A stretch of 64,000 bases of DNA from HK1 sp965215295 (GTDB lineage Bacteria; Pseudomonadota; Gammaproteobacteria; HK1), in contig OZ244045.1 of NCBI GenBank assembly GCA_965215295.1, forward strand, positions 3,968,001-4,032,000, read 5' to 3'. The notes beneath the pieces are model-generated. The model was not told where the DNA came from and ran no database searches. It saw nothing but the letters and a program-made list of their open reading frames with translations. Both the position numbers and the translations under genes were made by a program. Below are positions 17,446 to 26,398 of the stretch, piece after piece (the stretch's first letter is position 1; every line of letters starts with the position of its first letter).

Positions 17446-19449
17446 TCAGTCCCTTTCCAATGTTCGCCGCCGGGAGGCCCGGAATTTCTGTAGCTCCCTG
17501 ACGAATCTCGGCTCGCTGGGCAGGCACTCGATCGCTCTGCGATAGGCCTCTTCGACTTCTCCTGCCGGAGCGCGCAACCAGTTGCGGGTGCGCGCCAGTT
17601 CCCGCCAGGCCCAGGCATGGCGTGTCGGTGAAGCGTCGAGCTGGATGACACGTTCGAGCAGTGCCCGGGCTTCGTTGAGAAAACGGCGGCTGGAGTCGTG
17701 TTGGCGGGAGCGGTGGGCACTGCCGGACAACCAGATCTTGGTTTGTGCGAACTCGAGCAGGGCACGGGCGTCGGCGTACACCATTTCGCCGGCGCGCTCG
17801 AAGTACCGGTGTGCCACACGGGAGTCACGCGCACGCCGGGCCAGGATGGCCGCGTCGATCGCGTCCTGGCCGAACAACGCGGGATGGTCCCGTCCGAGCA
17901 GTTCCAGCGCTTTCCGCTTTTCGTGTTCTCCGCCAGTGTCGATCAGGACATCGACCAGCGTGTTCACGACGTGCGGAACCGCATATTCGGGTCCACCGGC
18001 CTGGAAGGCGTCGAGAATCTCTTCGGCGCGCTCGATCTCGTGGCGCTCGGCGCAGGCACGTATCATCTCCGAGGCCAGGATCGCGGACGTCTGGTTGGAC
18101 ATCCAGGTGGATTCGATTCGGCGGAACGCTTCCTCGTGTTCTCCGAGAGTCCGAAGGTGTGCGGCGTCCCGCAGCGCGGACAGCGCCCCGTATTCCGGAT
18201 GGGCCGGCAACGTGGCCTGGAAGAAGGTCCGTTGCTCGTCGAACTCGAAGCGGGGGATTGGCGACCCGTTGGCTTCCATCTCCCGGAACACCCTCGGCAA
18301 CCCGGTCAGTCGTCCTTCCGCCAGTCCCAGCTCCTTCAGGAACTCGCCGATACGGCGATTGCGCGCGGGTACGGGACGAGCCTGCGCGTTCGGCACCAGA
18401 TGGTGGGCTTCGATCCCCGGAACCGGGCCAGGGTAGCTGATGACCTCGACCCGGTTCGGATAGAGATGGACCTTGGTCGGCTCGGGCTGATCGACGTCGT
18501 ATCCGCGGTGGTACACGGCGTTGACCAGAGTCTCGCGGAGTGCCGGCAGAGGATAGCTCACCCAACCGCGGACTCGGCTTCGATCGCGCTGCTTCTGGAG
18601 GTGGTACGTCGAGAAATTCTCGAGGTGGTTCAGGCAGCCGCGAAGCTGGTCGACGAGCGTGCCGCCGAAGATTCGTTCTTCCTGTACGTCACCGCCTCGA
18701 TCCGCAGCGAACTGGACGACTTCGATCTTCGCACCCCGAAACCAGTTCGCGGGATCGTTCGAAAAGAAGAGCAGACCTGCATTCTTCGGCACTTCGTGGT
18801 CATTGACGCGAGCCGTGATCCGCATGCGCCGATAGATCTCCCTCGCATCCGGCTCGTCGAGGAGCCCGCTTCGAATGTCGCGCAGATATTCCCGGACCCT
18901 TGTTTCGCGAATGTCTTCGACCCGGGCATCGGAGGTCCGCCGATCGTCCCAAGGCACGCGGGCGGTTTGCTGGATCAGTCCCTGGAGAAGATCGCTCCGT
19001 TGCCCGGCATCAACGGTCTCGGAGCCGAGACGGATCCAGTAGCGGCGAGTCCCCCGGGTGGCGTCCGGTGCTCGATGGGGCCGCATTTCGCTTGCCGGGG
19101 CCCATACCACCAGAACGAGACGGTCCCCGATCGTTTCAGGCGACAGGACAGGGGGGTAGGAGGGGTCGAGTCGGTTGCAGTTGCCGCGAATCCATTGCTG
19201 TGCCGCGTCGATTTGCTCGGCGGACAGGCCGGCCGCCGGCAGTACGGCTCGACCGTCCTTTTCTGCAACCCCGATGACGACATAGCCACCGTTCAGGTTG
19301 TGATAGTCGTTCGCGAACGCACAGATGGTCCGAAGCACCTGGAGGCCGGTCGTGTCCGGGTCCCAGGACGCCTTGAACTCCACCCGTTCCGACTCCACAC
19401 CGCGGCAGTGGAGCAGGTCGTCGAGGTTGATGGGCAAAATCATGCTCAT
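17446..19449 (-). CDS. Schlafen/AlbA_2 domain protein with GHKL-like ATPase and TPR-like tail
   Basis: A 667-residue protein. Residues 15-130 form an AlbA_2 (Schlafen-like) domain, with VEFKASWDP and NGGYVVIGVAEKDG. Around residue 310, LRETLVNAVYHRGY marks the RecG-like C-terminal GHKL ATPase-type domain. From about 420 to the end, helical repeats of TPR character follow (repeated ALxxxxRxIEx units). The family is found as transcription regulators and as defence-associated proteins; no function can be fixed. It lies beside an Mrr-like nuclease, supporting a small acquired or defence segment. The start ATG at 19449 (MSMILP) is plausible. Confidence 0.75.
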   Translation of the reverse strand: MSMILPINLDDLLHCRGVESERVEFKASWDPDTTGLQVLRTICAFANDYHNLNGGYVVIGVAEKDGRAVLPAAGLSAEQIDAAQQWIRGNCNRLDPSYPPVLSPETIGDRLVLVVWAPASEMRPHRAPDATRGTRRYWIRLGSETVDAGQRSDLLQGLIQQTARVPWDDRRTSDARVEDIRETRVREYLRDIRSGLLDEPDAREIYRRMRITARVNDHEVPKNAGLLFFSNDPANWFRGAKIEVVQFAADRGGDVQEERIFGGTLVDQLRGCLNHLENFSTYHLQKQRDRSRVRGWVSYPLPALRETLVNAVYHRGYDVDQPEPTKVHLYPNRVEVISYPGPVPGIEAHHLVPNAQARPVPARNRRIGEFLKELGLAEGRLTGLPRVFREMEANGSPIPRFEFDEQRTFFQATLPAHPEYGALSALRDAAHLRTLGEHEEAFRRIESTWMSNQTSAILASEMIRACAERHEIERAEEILDAFQAGGPEYAVPHVVNTLVDVLIDTGGEHEKRKALELLGRDHPALFGQDAIDAAILARRARDSRVAHRYFERAGEMVYADARALLEFAQTKIWLSGSAHRSRQHDSSRRFLNEARALLERVIQLDASPTRHAWAWRELARTRNWLRAPAGEVEEAYRRAIECLPSEPRFVRELQKFRASRRRTLERD

Positions 19450-19667
19450 GAGCAGATTATCGCCTCCTGTCGGGTCTCTTGTCCCGGTGCGAGGCTGGGT
19501 TCATCCTTGGCGGGAGGCGTCCCGAGGCCGCTCGATACGGTGCTCCCGATCAGAACAACGGTCTTTCCCGTCCGCTTGCCGATCGCCGGCTGTAGTACCA
19601 TCCGCCGCCGCGCGAATTCGCGCTCGTGCCGCGCACGAACCGATCGCTGCTCTCGAAGGACTCCGCC

Positions 19668-20766
19668 ATGGAAGAAGCCAACGCAACCCATGCTCGCATC
19701 AAGGACATGCGAGGGCGTCTGGATGCCCTGAGGGGGTATCTTTGACGTCGCGGCGCGCCGCGAGAAGCTGGAAGAGGTCGACCGCGAGCTGGAATCGCCC
19801 GACGTGTGGAACCGGCCCGAACGGGCGCAGGCGCTGGGGCGCGAACGCGCCAGCCTCGCCCGCGTCGTCGAGGGCTTCGATCGCCTCGACGCCGGCCTCG
19901 ATGACGCGGAGACGCTTCTCGCCCTGGCCGAGGAGGAGTCCGATGCCGCGACCGTCACCGAGGTCGGCGCCGACGTGGCCGCGCTCGACGAGCGCCTCGG
20001 CGCCCTGGAGTTCCGCCGGATGTTCTCCGGCCCGATGGACCCCTCCAACGCGTTTCTCGACATCCAGGCCGGCTCCGGCGGCACCGAGGCGCAGGACTGG
20101 GCCGAGATGCTGTTCCGGATGTACCTGCGCTGGGGCGAGCGGCGCGGATTCGAGACCGAGCTGATCGAGGTGTCCGAAGCGGAGGTGGCGGGCATCAAGA
20201 GCGCCACCATCCGGTTCGCGGGAGAGTACGCCTACGGCTGGCTGCGCACCGAGACCGGCGTGCATCGGCTGGTTCGGAAGTCGCCGTTCGATGCCGGGCA
20301 CCGGCGCCACACCTCGTTCGCGGCGGTGTTCGTCTCCCCGGAGGTCGATGACGACATCGCCGTCGAGATCGATCCCGGGGACCTCCGGATCGACGTCTAT
20401 CGCGCGAGCGGGGCCGGAGGCCAGCACGTCAACCGCACCGAGTCCGCGGTGCGCATCACCCACCTGCCGACGAACATCGTGGTGCAGTGCCAGAACGACC
20501 GCTCGCAGCACAAGAACAAGGCGACCGCGATGAAGCAGCTCAAGGCGAAGCTCTACGAGCACGAGATGCAGAAGCGGCGCGAGACGCAGCAGGCGGTGGA
20601 GGACGACAAGGCGGACATCGGCTGGGGGAGCCAGATCCGCTCCTACGTGCTCGACCAGTCCCGCATCAAGGACCTGCGCACCGGCGTCGAGATCGGCAAC
20701 ACCGCGGCAGTGCTCGACGGCGATATCGACCGCTTCATCGAAGCGAACCTGAAGGCGGGGGTGTGA
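19668..20766 (+). CDS. prfB: Peptide chain release factor 2 (programmed +1 frameshift)
   Basis: The first 25 codons (ATG at 19668, SD AAGGA seven bases upstream) end in an in-frame TGA at 19743-19745. Translation continues in the +1 frame to 20766. The shift signal is the classical AGGGGG followed by TAT CTT TGA C. The body carries the RF2 stop-codon motif SPF (RKSPFDAGH) and the catalytic GGQ (SGAGGQHVN). Total product is about 365 residues. It recognises UGA/UAA and hydrolyses peptidyl-tRNA, and frameshifting autoregulates its own level. It is followed 16 bp later by lysS, a conserved pair in many proteobacteria. Confidence 0.97.
19731..19746 (+). promoter_or_regulatory. prfB programmed frameshift site
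   Basis: AGGGGG internal SD-like stimulator, TAT spacer, CTT slippery codon, TGA stop and C as the next base, identical in arrangement to E. coli prfB. Confidence 0.96.
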
Positions 20767-20782
20767 AGGAGAGGGCTGAACG

Positions 20783-22483
20783 TTGAGCGAGGACACCACG
20801 GAGCAGTCGGCACAACGTCGCGCGAAGCTCGCGGAGCTCCGCGCCCGCGGCCAGGCGTATCCCAACGATTTCCGCCCCGACGCGCGAGCCGGGGACCTGC
20901 ACGCGCGGTTCGCCGGCACGTCCGCCGAAGCCCTGGAACGCGAGGCGGTGACGGTGGCCGTCGCGGGGCGGATGATGACGCGCCGCGTCATGGGCAAGGC
21001 GAGCTTCGCGCACCTGCGCGACGGCTCTGGAGACATCCAGCTCTACGTGCGCCGCGACGACCTGCCGCAGGGGCAGTACGCCGAGTTCAAGCGGTTCGAC
21101 ATCGGGGACATCGTCGCGGTCGAGGGCGTCGTGTTCCGCACCAGGACGAACGAGCTGTCGGTGAAGGCGCGCTCGGTCCGGCTGCTCGTGAAGTCGCTGC
21201 GGCCGCTGCCGGAGAAGTATCACGGGCTTTCCGACGTCGAGACCCGCTACCGGCGGCGCTACGTCGATCTGATCGTCAACGAGCGCAGCCGCGAGGTGTT
21301 CCGTACCCGCTCGCGCACCGTGGACCACGTCCGCCGGTTCTTCATCGACCGCGGCTTCCTGGAAGTCGAGACCCCGATGATGCACCCGATCCCGGGCGGG
21401 GCGGTGGCCCGTCCGTTCGTGACCCACCACAACGCGCTCGACACCGACCTGTACCTGCGCGTCGCTCCGGAGCTGTACCTGAAGCGGCTCGTGGTGGGCG
21501 GGTTCGAGCGGGTGTTCGAGATCAACCGCAACTTCCGCAACGAGGGCGTGTCCACCCGGCACAACCCCGAGTTCACGATGCTGGAGTTCTATCAGGCGTA
21601 CGCGGACTACGTGGAGATGATGGACCTCACCGAGGACTTGGTGCGCGGCGCCGCCGAGGTCGAGATCGAGGCCAGGAACACCGAGGGGAAGGCCCGGGCG
21701 GGGCCCGAAGGCGGAACCCGTGACGAGGACGGCGGGACCGTGGCCGAGGGCGGGCCGTCACCACCCGCACGTCGCGCTCGCCGCCGTGACGAGGACGGCA
21801 GGACCGTGGCCGGGGGCGGGCCGTCACCATCCGCACGCCGCGCTCGCCGCCGTGACGAGGACGACGGGACCGTGGCCGGGGGCAAGGAGATCACGATCGA
21901 GTACCAGGGTGAGGTCATCGATCTCGGAGCGCCGTTCCGCCGGCTGTCGATGGCGGACGCGATCCTCGAATGCAATCCGGGGCTCGATGTCGCGGACCTC
22001 GAACGCGACGACCGCGTCCGCGGGTACGCCGAGTCGCTGGGCATTCCCATCGAGGGCCGCTACGGACGCGGCAAGCTGTGGCAGGAGATCTTCGAGAAGA
22101 CGGTCGAGGGCACCCTGCGCCAGCCGACGTTCATCACCGCGCACCCGATGGAGGTCTCCCCGCTCTCGCGCGCGAACGACGCGAACCCGTTCCTCACCGA
22201 TCGGTTCGAGCTGTTCATCGCGGGGAAGGAGATCGCCAACGGCTTCTCGGAGCTGAACGACCCCGAGGACCAGGCGGCGCGGTTCCGCCGCCAGGCCGAG
22301 ACCCGCGCCGCCGGCGACGACGAGGCGATGGGGTTCGACGACGACTACATCCGGGCGCTGGAGTACGGTCTTCCCCCCACCGGCGGACAGGGGCTCGGCA
22401 TCGACCGCCTCGTGATGCTGCTGACCGATTCGGCGTCCATCCGCGACGTCCTGCTCTTCCCGTACATGCGCCACGAGGGTTGA
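20783..22483 (+). CDS. lysS: Lysyl-tRNA synthetase, class II, with in-frame repeat insertion
   Basis: A 566-residue enzyme against a usual length near 500. It has an OB-fold anticodon domain at the N-terminus, motif 2 (FRNEGVSTRHNPEFTMLEFY) and motif 3 (GQGLGIDRLVMLLT). Between the helix after motif 2 and the strand leading to LGAPFRRL there is an extra segment of about 60 residues, rich in Arg, Asp and Gly, made of 22-residue repeats (about residues 313-368). The insertion keeps frame and all catalytic motifs, so the enzyme is probably active. The start is TTG at 20783 after AGGAGAGGG. The 3' end is followed by three degenerate copies of itself. Confidence 0.95.
   Translation: MSEDTTEQSAQRRAKLAELRARGQAYPNDFRPDARAGDLHARFAGTSAEALEREAVTVAVAGRMMTRRVMGKASFAHLRDGSGDIQLYVRRDDLPQGQYAEFKRFDIGDIVAVEGVVFRTRTNELSVKARSVRLLVKSLRPLPEKYHGLSDVETRYRRRYVDLIVNERSREVFRTRSRTVDHVRRFFIDRGFLEVETPMMHPIPGGAVARPFVTHHNALDTDLYLRVAPELYLKRLVVGGFERVFEINRNFRNEGVSTRHNPEFTMLEFYQAYADYVEMMDLTEDLVRGAAEVEIEARNTEGKARAGPEGGTRDEDGGTVAEGGPSPPARRARRRDEDGRTVAGGGPSPSARRARRRDEDDGTVAGGKEITIEYQGEVIDLGAPFRRLSMADAILECNPGLDVADLERDDRVRGYAESLGIPIEGRYGRGKLWQEIFEKTVEGTLRQPTFITAHPMEVSPLSRANDANPFLTDRFELFIAGKEIANGFSELNDPEDQAARFRRQAETRAAGDDEAMGFDDDYIRALEYGLPPTGGQGLGIDRLVMLLTDSASIRDVLLFPYMRHEG
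21719..21884 (+). repeat. 66-bp in-frame tandem repeats inside lysS
   Basis: Two full 66-bp units (21719-21784, 21785-21850) and a half unit (21851-21884) encode a 22-residue repeat beginning RDEDG and containing TVAxGGPSP and ARRARR. A length divisible by three preserves the lysS frame. Confidence 0.96.
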
Positions 22484-22804
22484 ACGGGTTCCGGCCGGCC
22501 GGTGCGCCGCCTCGTGATGCTGCTGCCCGATTCGGCGTCCATCCGCGACGTCCTGCTGTTTCCGTACATGCGCCGCGAGGGCTGAACGACCCGGCCGGCC
22601 GGTGACCGCCTCGTGATGCTGCTGCCCGACTCGGCGTCCATCCGCGCCGTCCTGCTCTTCCCGTACATGCGCCCCGAGGGCTGAACGGGTTCCGGCCGGC
22701 CGGTGACCGCCTCGTGATGCTGCTGCCCGACTCGGCGTCCATCCGCGCCGTCCTGCTCTTTCCGTACATGCGCCACGAGGGCTGAACGACCCGGCCGGCC
22801 GGTG
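22405..22804 (+). repeat. Four-copy array of the lysS 3' end
   Basis: The final 26 codons of lysS plus about 22 downstream bases (first unit from 22405) are repeated three more times, starting at 22507, 22606 and 22707 (periods 102, 99, 101). The extra copies contain substitutions that change the protein (for example LLTDS to LLPDS, and RDVL to RAVL in the last two) and have no start. Each unit ends in the palindrome CCGGCCGGCCGG. Linkers alternate between two short variants. Confidence 0.96.
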
Positions 22805-22836
22805 CGCCGGCGCGCCATCCGGGAACGGCCCGCACC

Positions 22837-23475
22837 TCATTCCGCCTTGGCGAAGTCTCCGGTGGCCGGGTCCATCGTCCAGAGGTCGCCGGCGGCGATG
22901 TCGAACCAGGCGCCGTGCAGGCCGAGCCGGCCGCGGTCCTCGAGGTCCGAGATCCAGGGGAAGGTGCGGAGGTTCGCGGTCGAGCCGCGGATCGAGGCGC
23001 GTTCGAGAGCGGTCTGCCGTGCGGCGTCCGTGAGCGAGCCGTCGGCCGCGATGGCGCCGGCGGCGCGGCCGATCGGCTCTGTCCACTTGCCGATGAAGTC
23101 GTCCGGAGACAGTGGCTGCGCCGACGGATGCAGCGCGGCCCGGATGCCTCCGCAGTGCGCGTGGCCGAGCACGACGATGTGCCGGACCTTCAGGCCTCGC
23201 ACGGCGAACTCCAGCGCGGCGGAGGTGCCGCAGCCGCCGCCGTCCGGCTCGTACGGCGGCACGAGGTTGGCGACGTTGCGGACGACGAAGAGCTCTCCGG
23301 CCGCGGCATCGAAGATCGTCTCCGGCGCCGACCGCGAATCGCAGCAGGCGATCACCATGACTTCGGGCGCCTGCCCGTGTTCGGCAAGCGAGCGGTAGCG
23401 ATCGCGCTCGCGACCGTAGCGGCCGTCCTTGAAGGAGCGGTAGCCGTTCAGGAGCGAGGCCGGAAAGTCGGTCAT
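22837..23475 (-). CDS. can: Beta-class carbonic anhydrase
   Basis: A 212-residue beta-carbonic anhydrase. The zinc ligands are clear: Cys in ACCDSRSAP, with the Asp-Arg dyad, and His-x-x-Cys in LGHAHCGG. It interconverts CO2 and bicarbonate, supplying bicarbonate to carboxylases. The start is ATG at 23475. It is convergent with lysS, separated by the lysS tail repeats, and lies downstream of argG on the same strand. Confidence 0.94.
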   Translation of the reverse strand: MTDFPASLLNGYRSFKDGRYGRERDRYRSLAEHGQAPEVMVIACCDSRSAPETIFDAAAGELFVVRNVANLVPPYEPDGGGCGTSAALEFAVRGLKVRHIVVLGHAHCGGIRAALHPSAQPLSPDDFIGKWTEPIGRAAGAIAADGSLTDAARQTALERASIRGSTANLRTFPWISDLEDRGRLGLHGAWFDIAAGDLWTMDPATGDFAKAE

Positions 23476-23569
23476 CGGATCAGGTCCTCATCCGTCCGCA
23501 TGGCCCTGGACTCGTACGCCGCGCCGCAGCCGGCCATGGTCGGGTCCTCATCCGTCCGGCATGGCCGCT

Positions 23570-24805
23570 TCAGGACCCGCCCGATCGCCCGAACCCCCGT
23601 CCGCGCCGCGCCGCGGTGCGCAGCCGCAGGGCGTTGAGCCGGATGAAGCCTTCCGCGTCCTTCTGATCGTACGCGCCCCGATCGTCCTCGAACGTCGCGA
23701 CTTCGGGGTCGAACAGGTCGTCGGATTCGGAGCTCCGCCCGACCACGAGCACGTTGCCCCGGTAGAGCTTGAGCCGGACCGTGCCGTTGACGTGGCGCTG
23801 GGACTCGTCGATCAGCGCCTGCAGCATCAGCCGCTCCGGGCTCCACCAGTAGCCGTTGTAGACGATGTGCGCGTACCGGGGCATCAGCTCGTCCTTGAGG
23901 TGGGCGGCCTCCCGGTCGAGGGTGATCGACTCGATGGCGCGGTGCGCGCGCAGCATGATGGTGCCGCCCGGCGTCTCGTAGCAGCCGCGGGACTTCATGC
24001 CGACGTACCGGTTCTCCACGATGTCGATCCGCCCGACCCCGTGCTCGCCCCCGACCGCGTTCAGGTGCTCGATCGCGGCGGCGGGGCCGAGCGCCCGGCC
24101 GTCGACGGCGACCACGTCCCCGCGCCGGTAGGTCAGCTCGACGTAGCGGGGGGTGCCGGGCGCGTCTTCCGGGGAGCGGGTCCACCGCCACATCGCCTCG
24201 TCCGGCTCGGTCGCCGGGGCTTCCAGCTCGTTGCCTTCGAACGAGACGTGCAGCAGGTTGGCGTCCATGGAGTAGGGGGACGCGTTGCTGCTCCTGCGTT
24301 CGATGGGGATGCCGTGCCCGGCGGCATAGGCCAGGAGCTGTTCGCGGGAGTGGAGGTCCCATTCGCGCCACGGCGCGATGATCCTGATGTCCGGGTCGAG
24401 CGCGTACGCCCCGAGCTCGAAACGCACCTGGTCGTTGCCCTTGCCGGTCGCGCCGTGGGCGATGGCGTCGGCGCCGGTCCGTTCGGCGATCTCCACGAGG
24501 CGCTTGGCGATCAGGGGACGGGCGATGGACGTTCCGAGCAGGTATTCGCCCTCGTAGACGGCGTTGGCGCGGAACATCGGGAACACGAAGTCGCGGGCGA
24601 ACTCTTCGCGCAGGTCCTCGACGTGGATCTCCGCGGCGCCGAGCGCCTCGGCCTTGCGCCGCGCCGGCTCCAGCTCCTCGCCCTGCCCGAGATCGGCGGT
24701 GAACGTGACCACCTCGCATCCGTACCGCTCCTGCAGCCACTTCAGGATGATCGAGGTGTCGAGGCCGCCGGAGTAGGCGAGCACCACCTTCTTGACGTCG
24801 GTCAT
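23570..24805 (-). CDS. argG: Argininosuccinate synthase
   Basis: A 411-residue enzyme of arginine biosynthesis that joins citrulline and aspartate with ATP. It has the PP-loop AYSGGLDTS at the N-terminus, the ATP-binding GATGKGNDQVRFE, SMDANLLHVSFEGNELE and YGCEV. The start ATG at 24805 (MTDVKKVVLAYSGG) has AAGGA about 11 bases upstream. The last dozen residues (RRGRGFGRSGGS) are a basic Gly-rich extension. Between its stop and the carbonic anhydrase start is a near-repeat of ggtcctcatccgtccg. Confidence 0.97.
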   Translation of the reverse strand: MTDVKKVVLAYSGGLDTSIILKWLQERYGCEVVTFTADLGQGEELEPARRKAEALGAAEIHVEDLREEFARDFVFPMFRANAVYEGEYLLGTSIARPLIAKRLVEIAERTGADAIAHGATGKGNDQVRFELGAYALDPDIRIIAPWREWDLHSREQLLAYAAGHGIPIERRSSNASPYSMDANLLHVSFEGNELEAPATEPDEAMWRWTRSPEDAPGTPRYVELTYRRGDVVAVDGRALGPAAAIEHLNAVGGEHGVGRIDIVENRYVGMKSRGCYETPGGTIMLRAHRAIESITLDREAAHLKDELMPRYAHIVYNGYWWSPERLMLQALIDESQRHVNGTVRLKLYRGNVLVVGRSSESDDLFDPEVATFEDDRGAYDQKDAEGFIRLNALRLRTAARRGRGFGRSGGS

Positions 24806-24930
24806 CGGGTTCCAGGTCCTTGCTTCATCGAGGCAGGCGGTCGAGGCGGTCGCGCGCTCGTTCGGTCGCGCCACGATGGCCCGTCCGTGCTCCGCAACCC
24901 GCGGTCATTCGATGGGCTCCCGCGAGAGTA

Positions 24931-24979
24931 GGACCCCGGACCCCGGACCCCGGACCCCAGATCCCAGACCCCCGATCCC
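24931..24979. repeat. Heptameric tandem repeat
   Basis: Seven consecutive 7-mers: four exact GGACCCC, then AGATCCC, AGACCCC and CGATCCC. They lie in the 253-bp gap between the HAD gene end and the argG start. Confidence 0.9.
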
Positions 24980-25058
24980 GGCGATGCCGGGTCGAGTCGC
25001 CCGTGACCGCGACGATCTCGTGACCGTCGACGGGCCGGCGCGTCCGTTCGGGGCCGTC

Positions 25059-25790
25059 TCATCCGGCCTCGGCCCGGACCGCTTCCGCCATCTCCGCCAT
25101 CGAGAAGAACACGAAATCGGTCGCCGGCATCGCCTCGACCTCCTCCGTCGCTCCCCAGCTTCCGCCTTCCGAGAGCCGCTGCCGGTCGATCCAGGCGTTG
25201 GCGAGGCCGAAGCGCTTCGCCGGCACGTGGTCGTGGCGCAGGCTCTGTGCGGTGTGCAGGACATCGGTCCCGTCCATCCCGAGGTCCGACTCCAGGTGCG
25301 CGAGGAGGTACTCGAAGTTCGTATCGTCGGGCTTGTAGGTCCCGATGTCCTCGGCGGTGTAGATCGCGTCGAACTCCACTCCGAGCTTCCGGTTCGAGGC
25401 CGCGAAGCCGTCGCGGTGCACGTTGGACAGGATCACGAGCCGGTAGTGGCGCTTGAGGGCGCGCAGGGCGTCCGCGGTGTCCGGGAACGCCGGCCACAGC
25501 GGCACCGATGCGCCGAACGCCTCGTCGAGCGCATCGCTCGTCCCGATGCCGAAGCTCTCCGCGATGCTCCGGTGCACGCGGGCGAGCAGTTCGGGGTAGC
25601 GCAGCCCGGGATTGGCGTGCTCGTGCCGGGCCTCGAATTTCGCGAAGGCGAGGAGGGCGGCTTCCCGGGTGACGTCCGCGCCGCCCCGCATGATGAGCGG
25701 CTGCAGGGCGTCCCAGATCCCGCCCTCCCAGTCGATCAGGGTGCCGTAGCAGTCGAACGTCAACACCCGGTAGTCGGTCAGTCTGGCCAT
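25059..25790 (-). CDS. HAD-superfamily haloacid dehalogenase type II
   Basis: A 243-residue HAD hydrolase. The nucleophile loop is FDCYGTLIDWE, motif II is LSNVH, and motif III lysine is in TYKPDDTNF. DCYGTLIDWE is characteristic of the type II L-2-haloacid dehalogenase branch, which hydrolyses 2-haloalkanoates. However, many members act on unknown substrates. The start is ATG at 25790 (MARLTDYRVL). It lies upstream of argG on the same strand, separated by a gap with heptamer repeats. Confidence 0.85.
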   Translation of the reverse strand: MARLTDYRVLTFDCYGTLIDWEGGIWDALQPLIMRGGADVTREAALLAFAKFEARHEHANPGLRYPELLARVHRSIAESFGIGTSDALDEAFGASVPLWPAFPDTADALRALKRHYRLVILSNVHRDGFAASNRKLGVEFDAIYTAEDIGTYKPDDTNFEYLLAHLESDLGMDGTDVLHTAQSLRHDHVPAKRFGLANAWIDRQRLSEGGSWGATEEVEAMPATDFVFFSMAEMAEAVRAEAG

Positions 25791-26090
25791 GGTGTCGGTT
25801 TCCGGCGCTTCCCCGGAGCGTTCCCCGGGATGGTGTGGCGGCGCGAACCCGGCCGGCGCGTTCCGGCGCTCGCGAACGTGTGGACCCGCATCGAGTTCGG
25901 GGGCGCAATGATATCCGAGGATCTCCCCGAGGCCACGGCCGACGCGTGGCCGGCCGGGCTCGCCACCCGCTCGGCGCGCGTCCCGGAATCGCCGCTTCAG
26001 GCTCGTCTTGCGTTGGACAACGCTCCGCAGCACGTGTAACGTTTTTTTCGACAGGCCCACCGCCTCTGCGCGAGGCAAGGAGCAGGAGAA
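25791..26090. other. Intergenic region upstream of the double-glycine peptide gene
   Basis: 300 bases with no recognisable gene. Near its right end, TTGGAC, 16 bases and TGTAAC form a weak promoter candidate, followed by a run of seven T and then the SD of the peptide gene. Motif strength is low. Confidence 0.25.
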
Positions 26091-26282
26091 GTGACCGACA
26101 CGACCGACAGCGGCACGGGCCCGAAGGCTGGCAGCCAGCCCGACGATGTCGAGAGCCCGCTTCCCGACAAGGATCTCGAGGACAAGGATCTCGAGATGGT
26201 CTCGGGAGGCACCGGAGGCACCGGAAACACCGGAGACTGGGAGGGCATCAGGACCCTGTTCGAGTCGCTCAAACCCGATTGA
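26091..26282 (+). CDS. Small peptide with double-glycine leader signature
   Basis: A 63-residue frame starting GTG, with AAGGAG eight bases upstream. The sequence is acidic (PDDVESPLPDKDLEDKD), then LEMVSGG, which fits the (L)xx(E)L/MxxVxGG cleavage signature of peptides exported and trimmed by C39-peptidase ABC transporters. The implied core is 23 residues: TGGTGNTGDWEGIRTLFESL plus KPD. The leader contains two exact 15-bp repeats (26166-26195) and the core start has 9-bp repeats (26205-26240). No transporter, modifying enzyme or immunity gene is adjacent. Function is unknown; it may be a bacteriocin-like or RiPP-like precursor. Confidence 0.55.
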   Translation: MTDTTDSGTGPKAGSQPDDVESPLPDKDLEDKDLEMVSGGTGGTGNTGDWEGIRTLFESLKPD

Positions 26283-26368
26283 GAACCATTGGGCGATTGC
26301 GCGAGCAGAATCCCTGAAGTTCCAGTGAGCGCGCGGCGCATGGACGCGCTCCAGAGCGTCGTCGACAG

Positions 26369-26398
26369 GCGGGGAGGCTGACACCGCAGCCTCCCCGC
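26369..26398 (+). terminator. Strong hairpin after the small peptide gene
   Basis: A perfect 12-bp stem, GCGGGGAGGCTG (26369-26380) and CAGCCTCCCCGC (26387-26398), with a 6-base loop, 87 bp after the peptide stop. It has no T-tract but is the strongest hairpin nearby. The remaining bases to 26662 show no gene. Confidence 0.6.
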
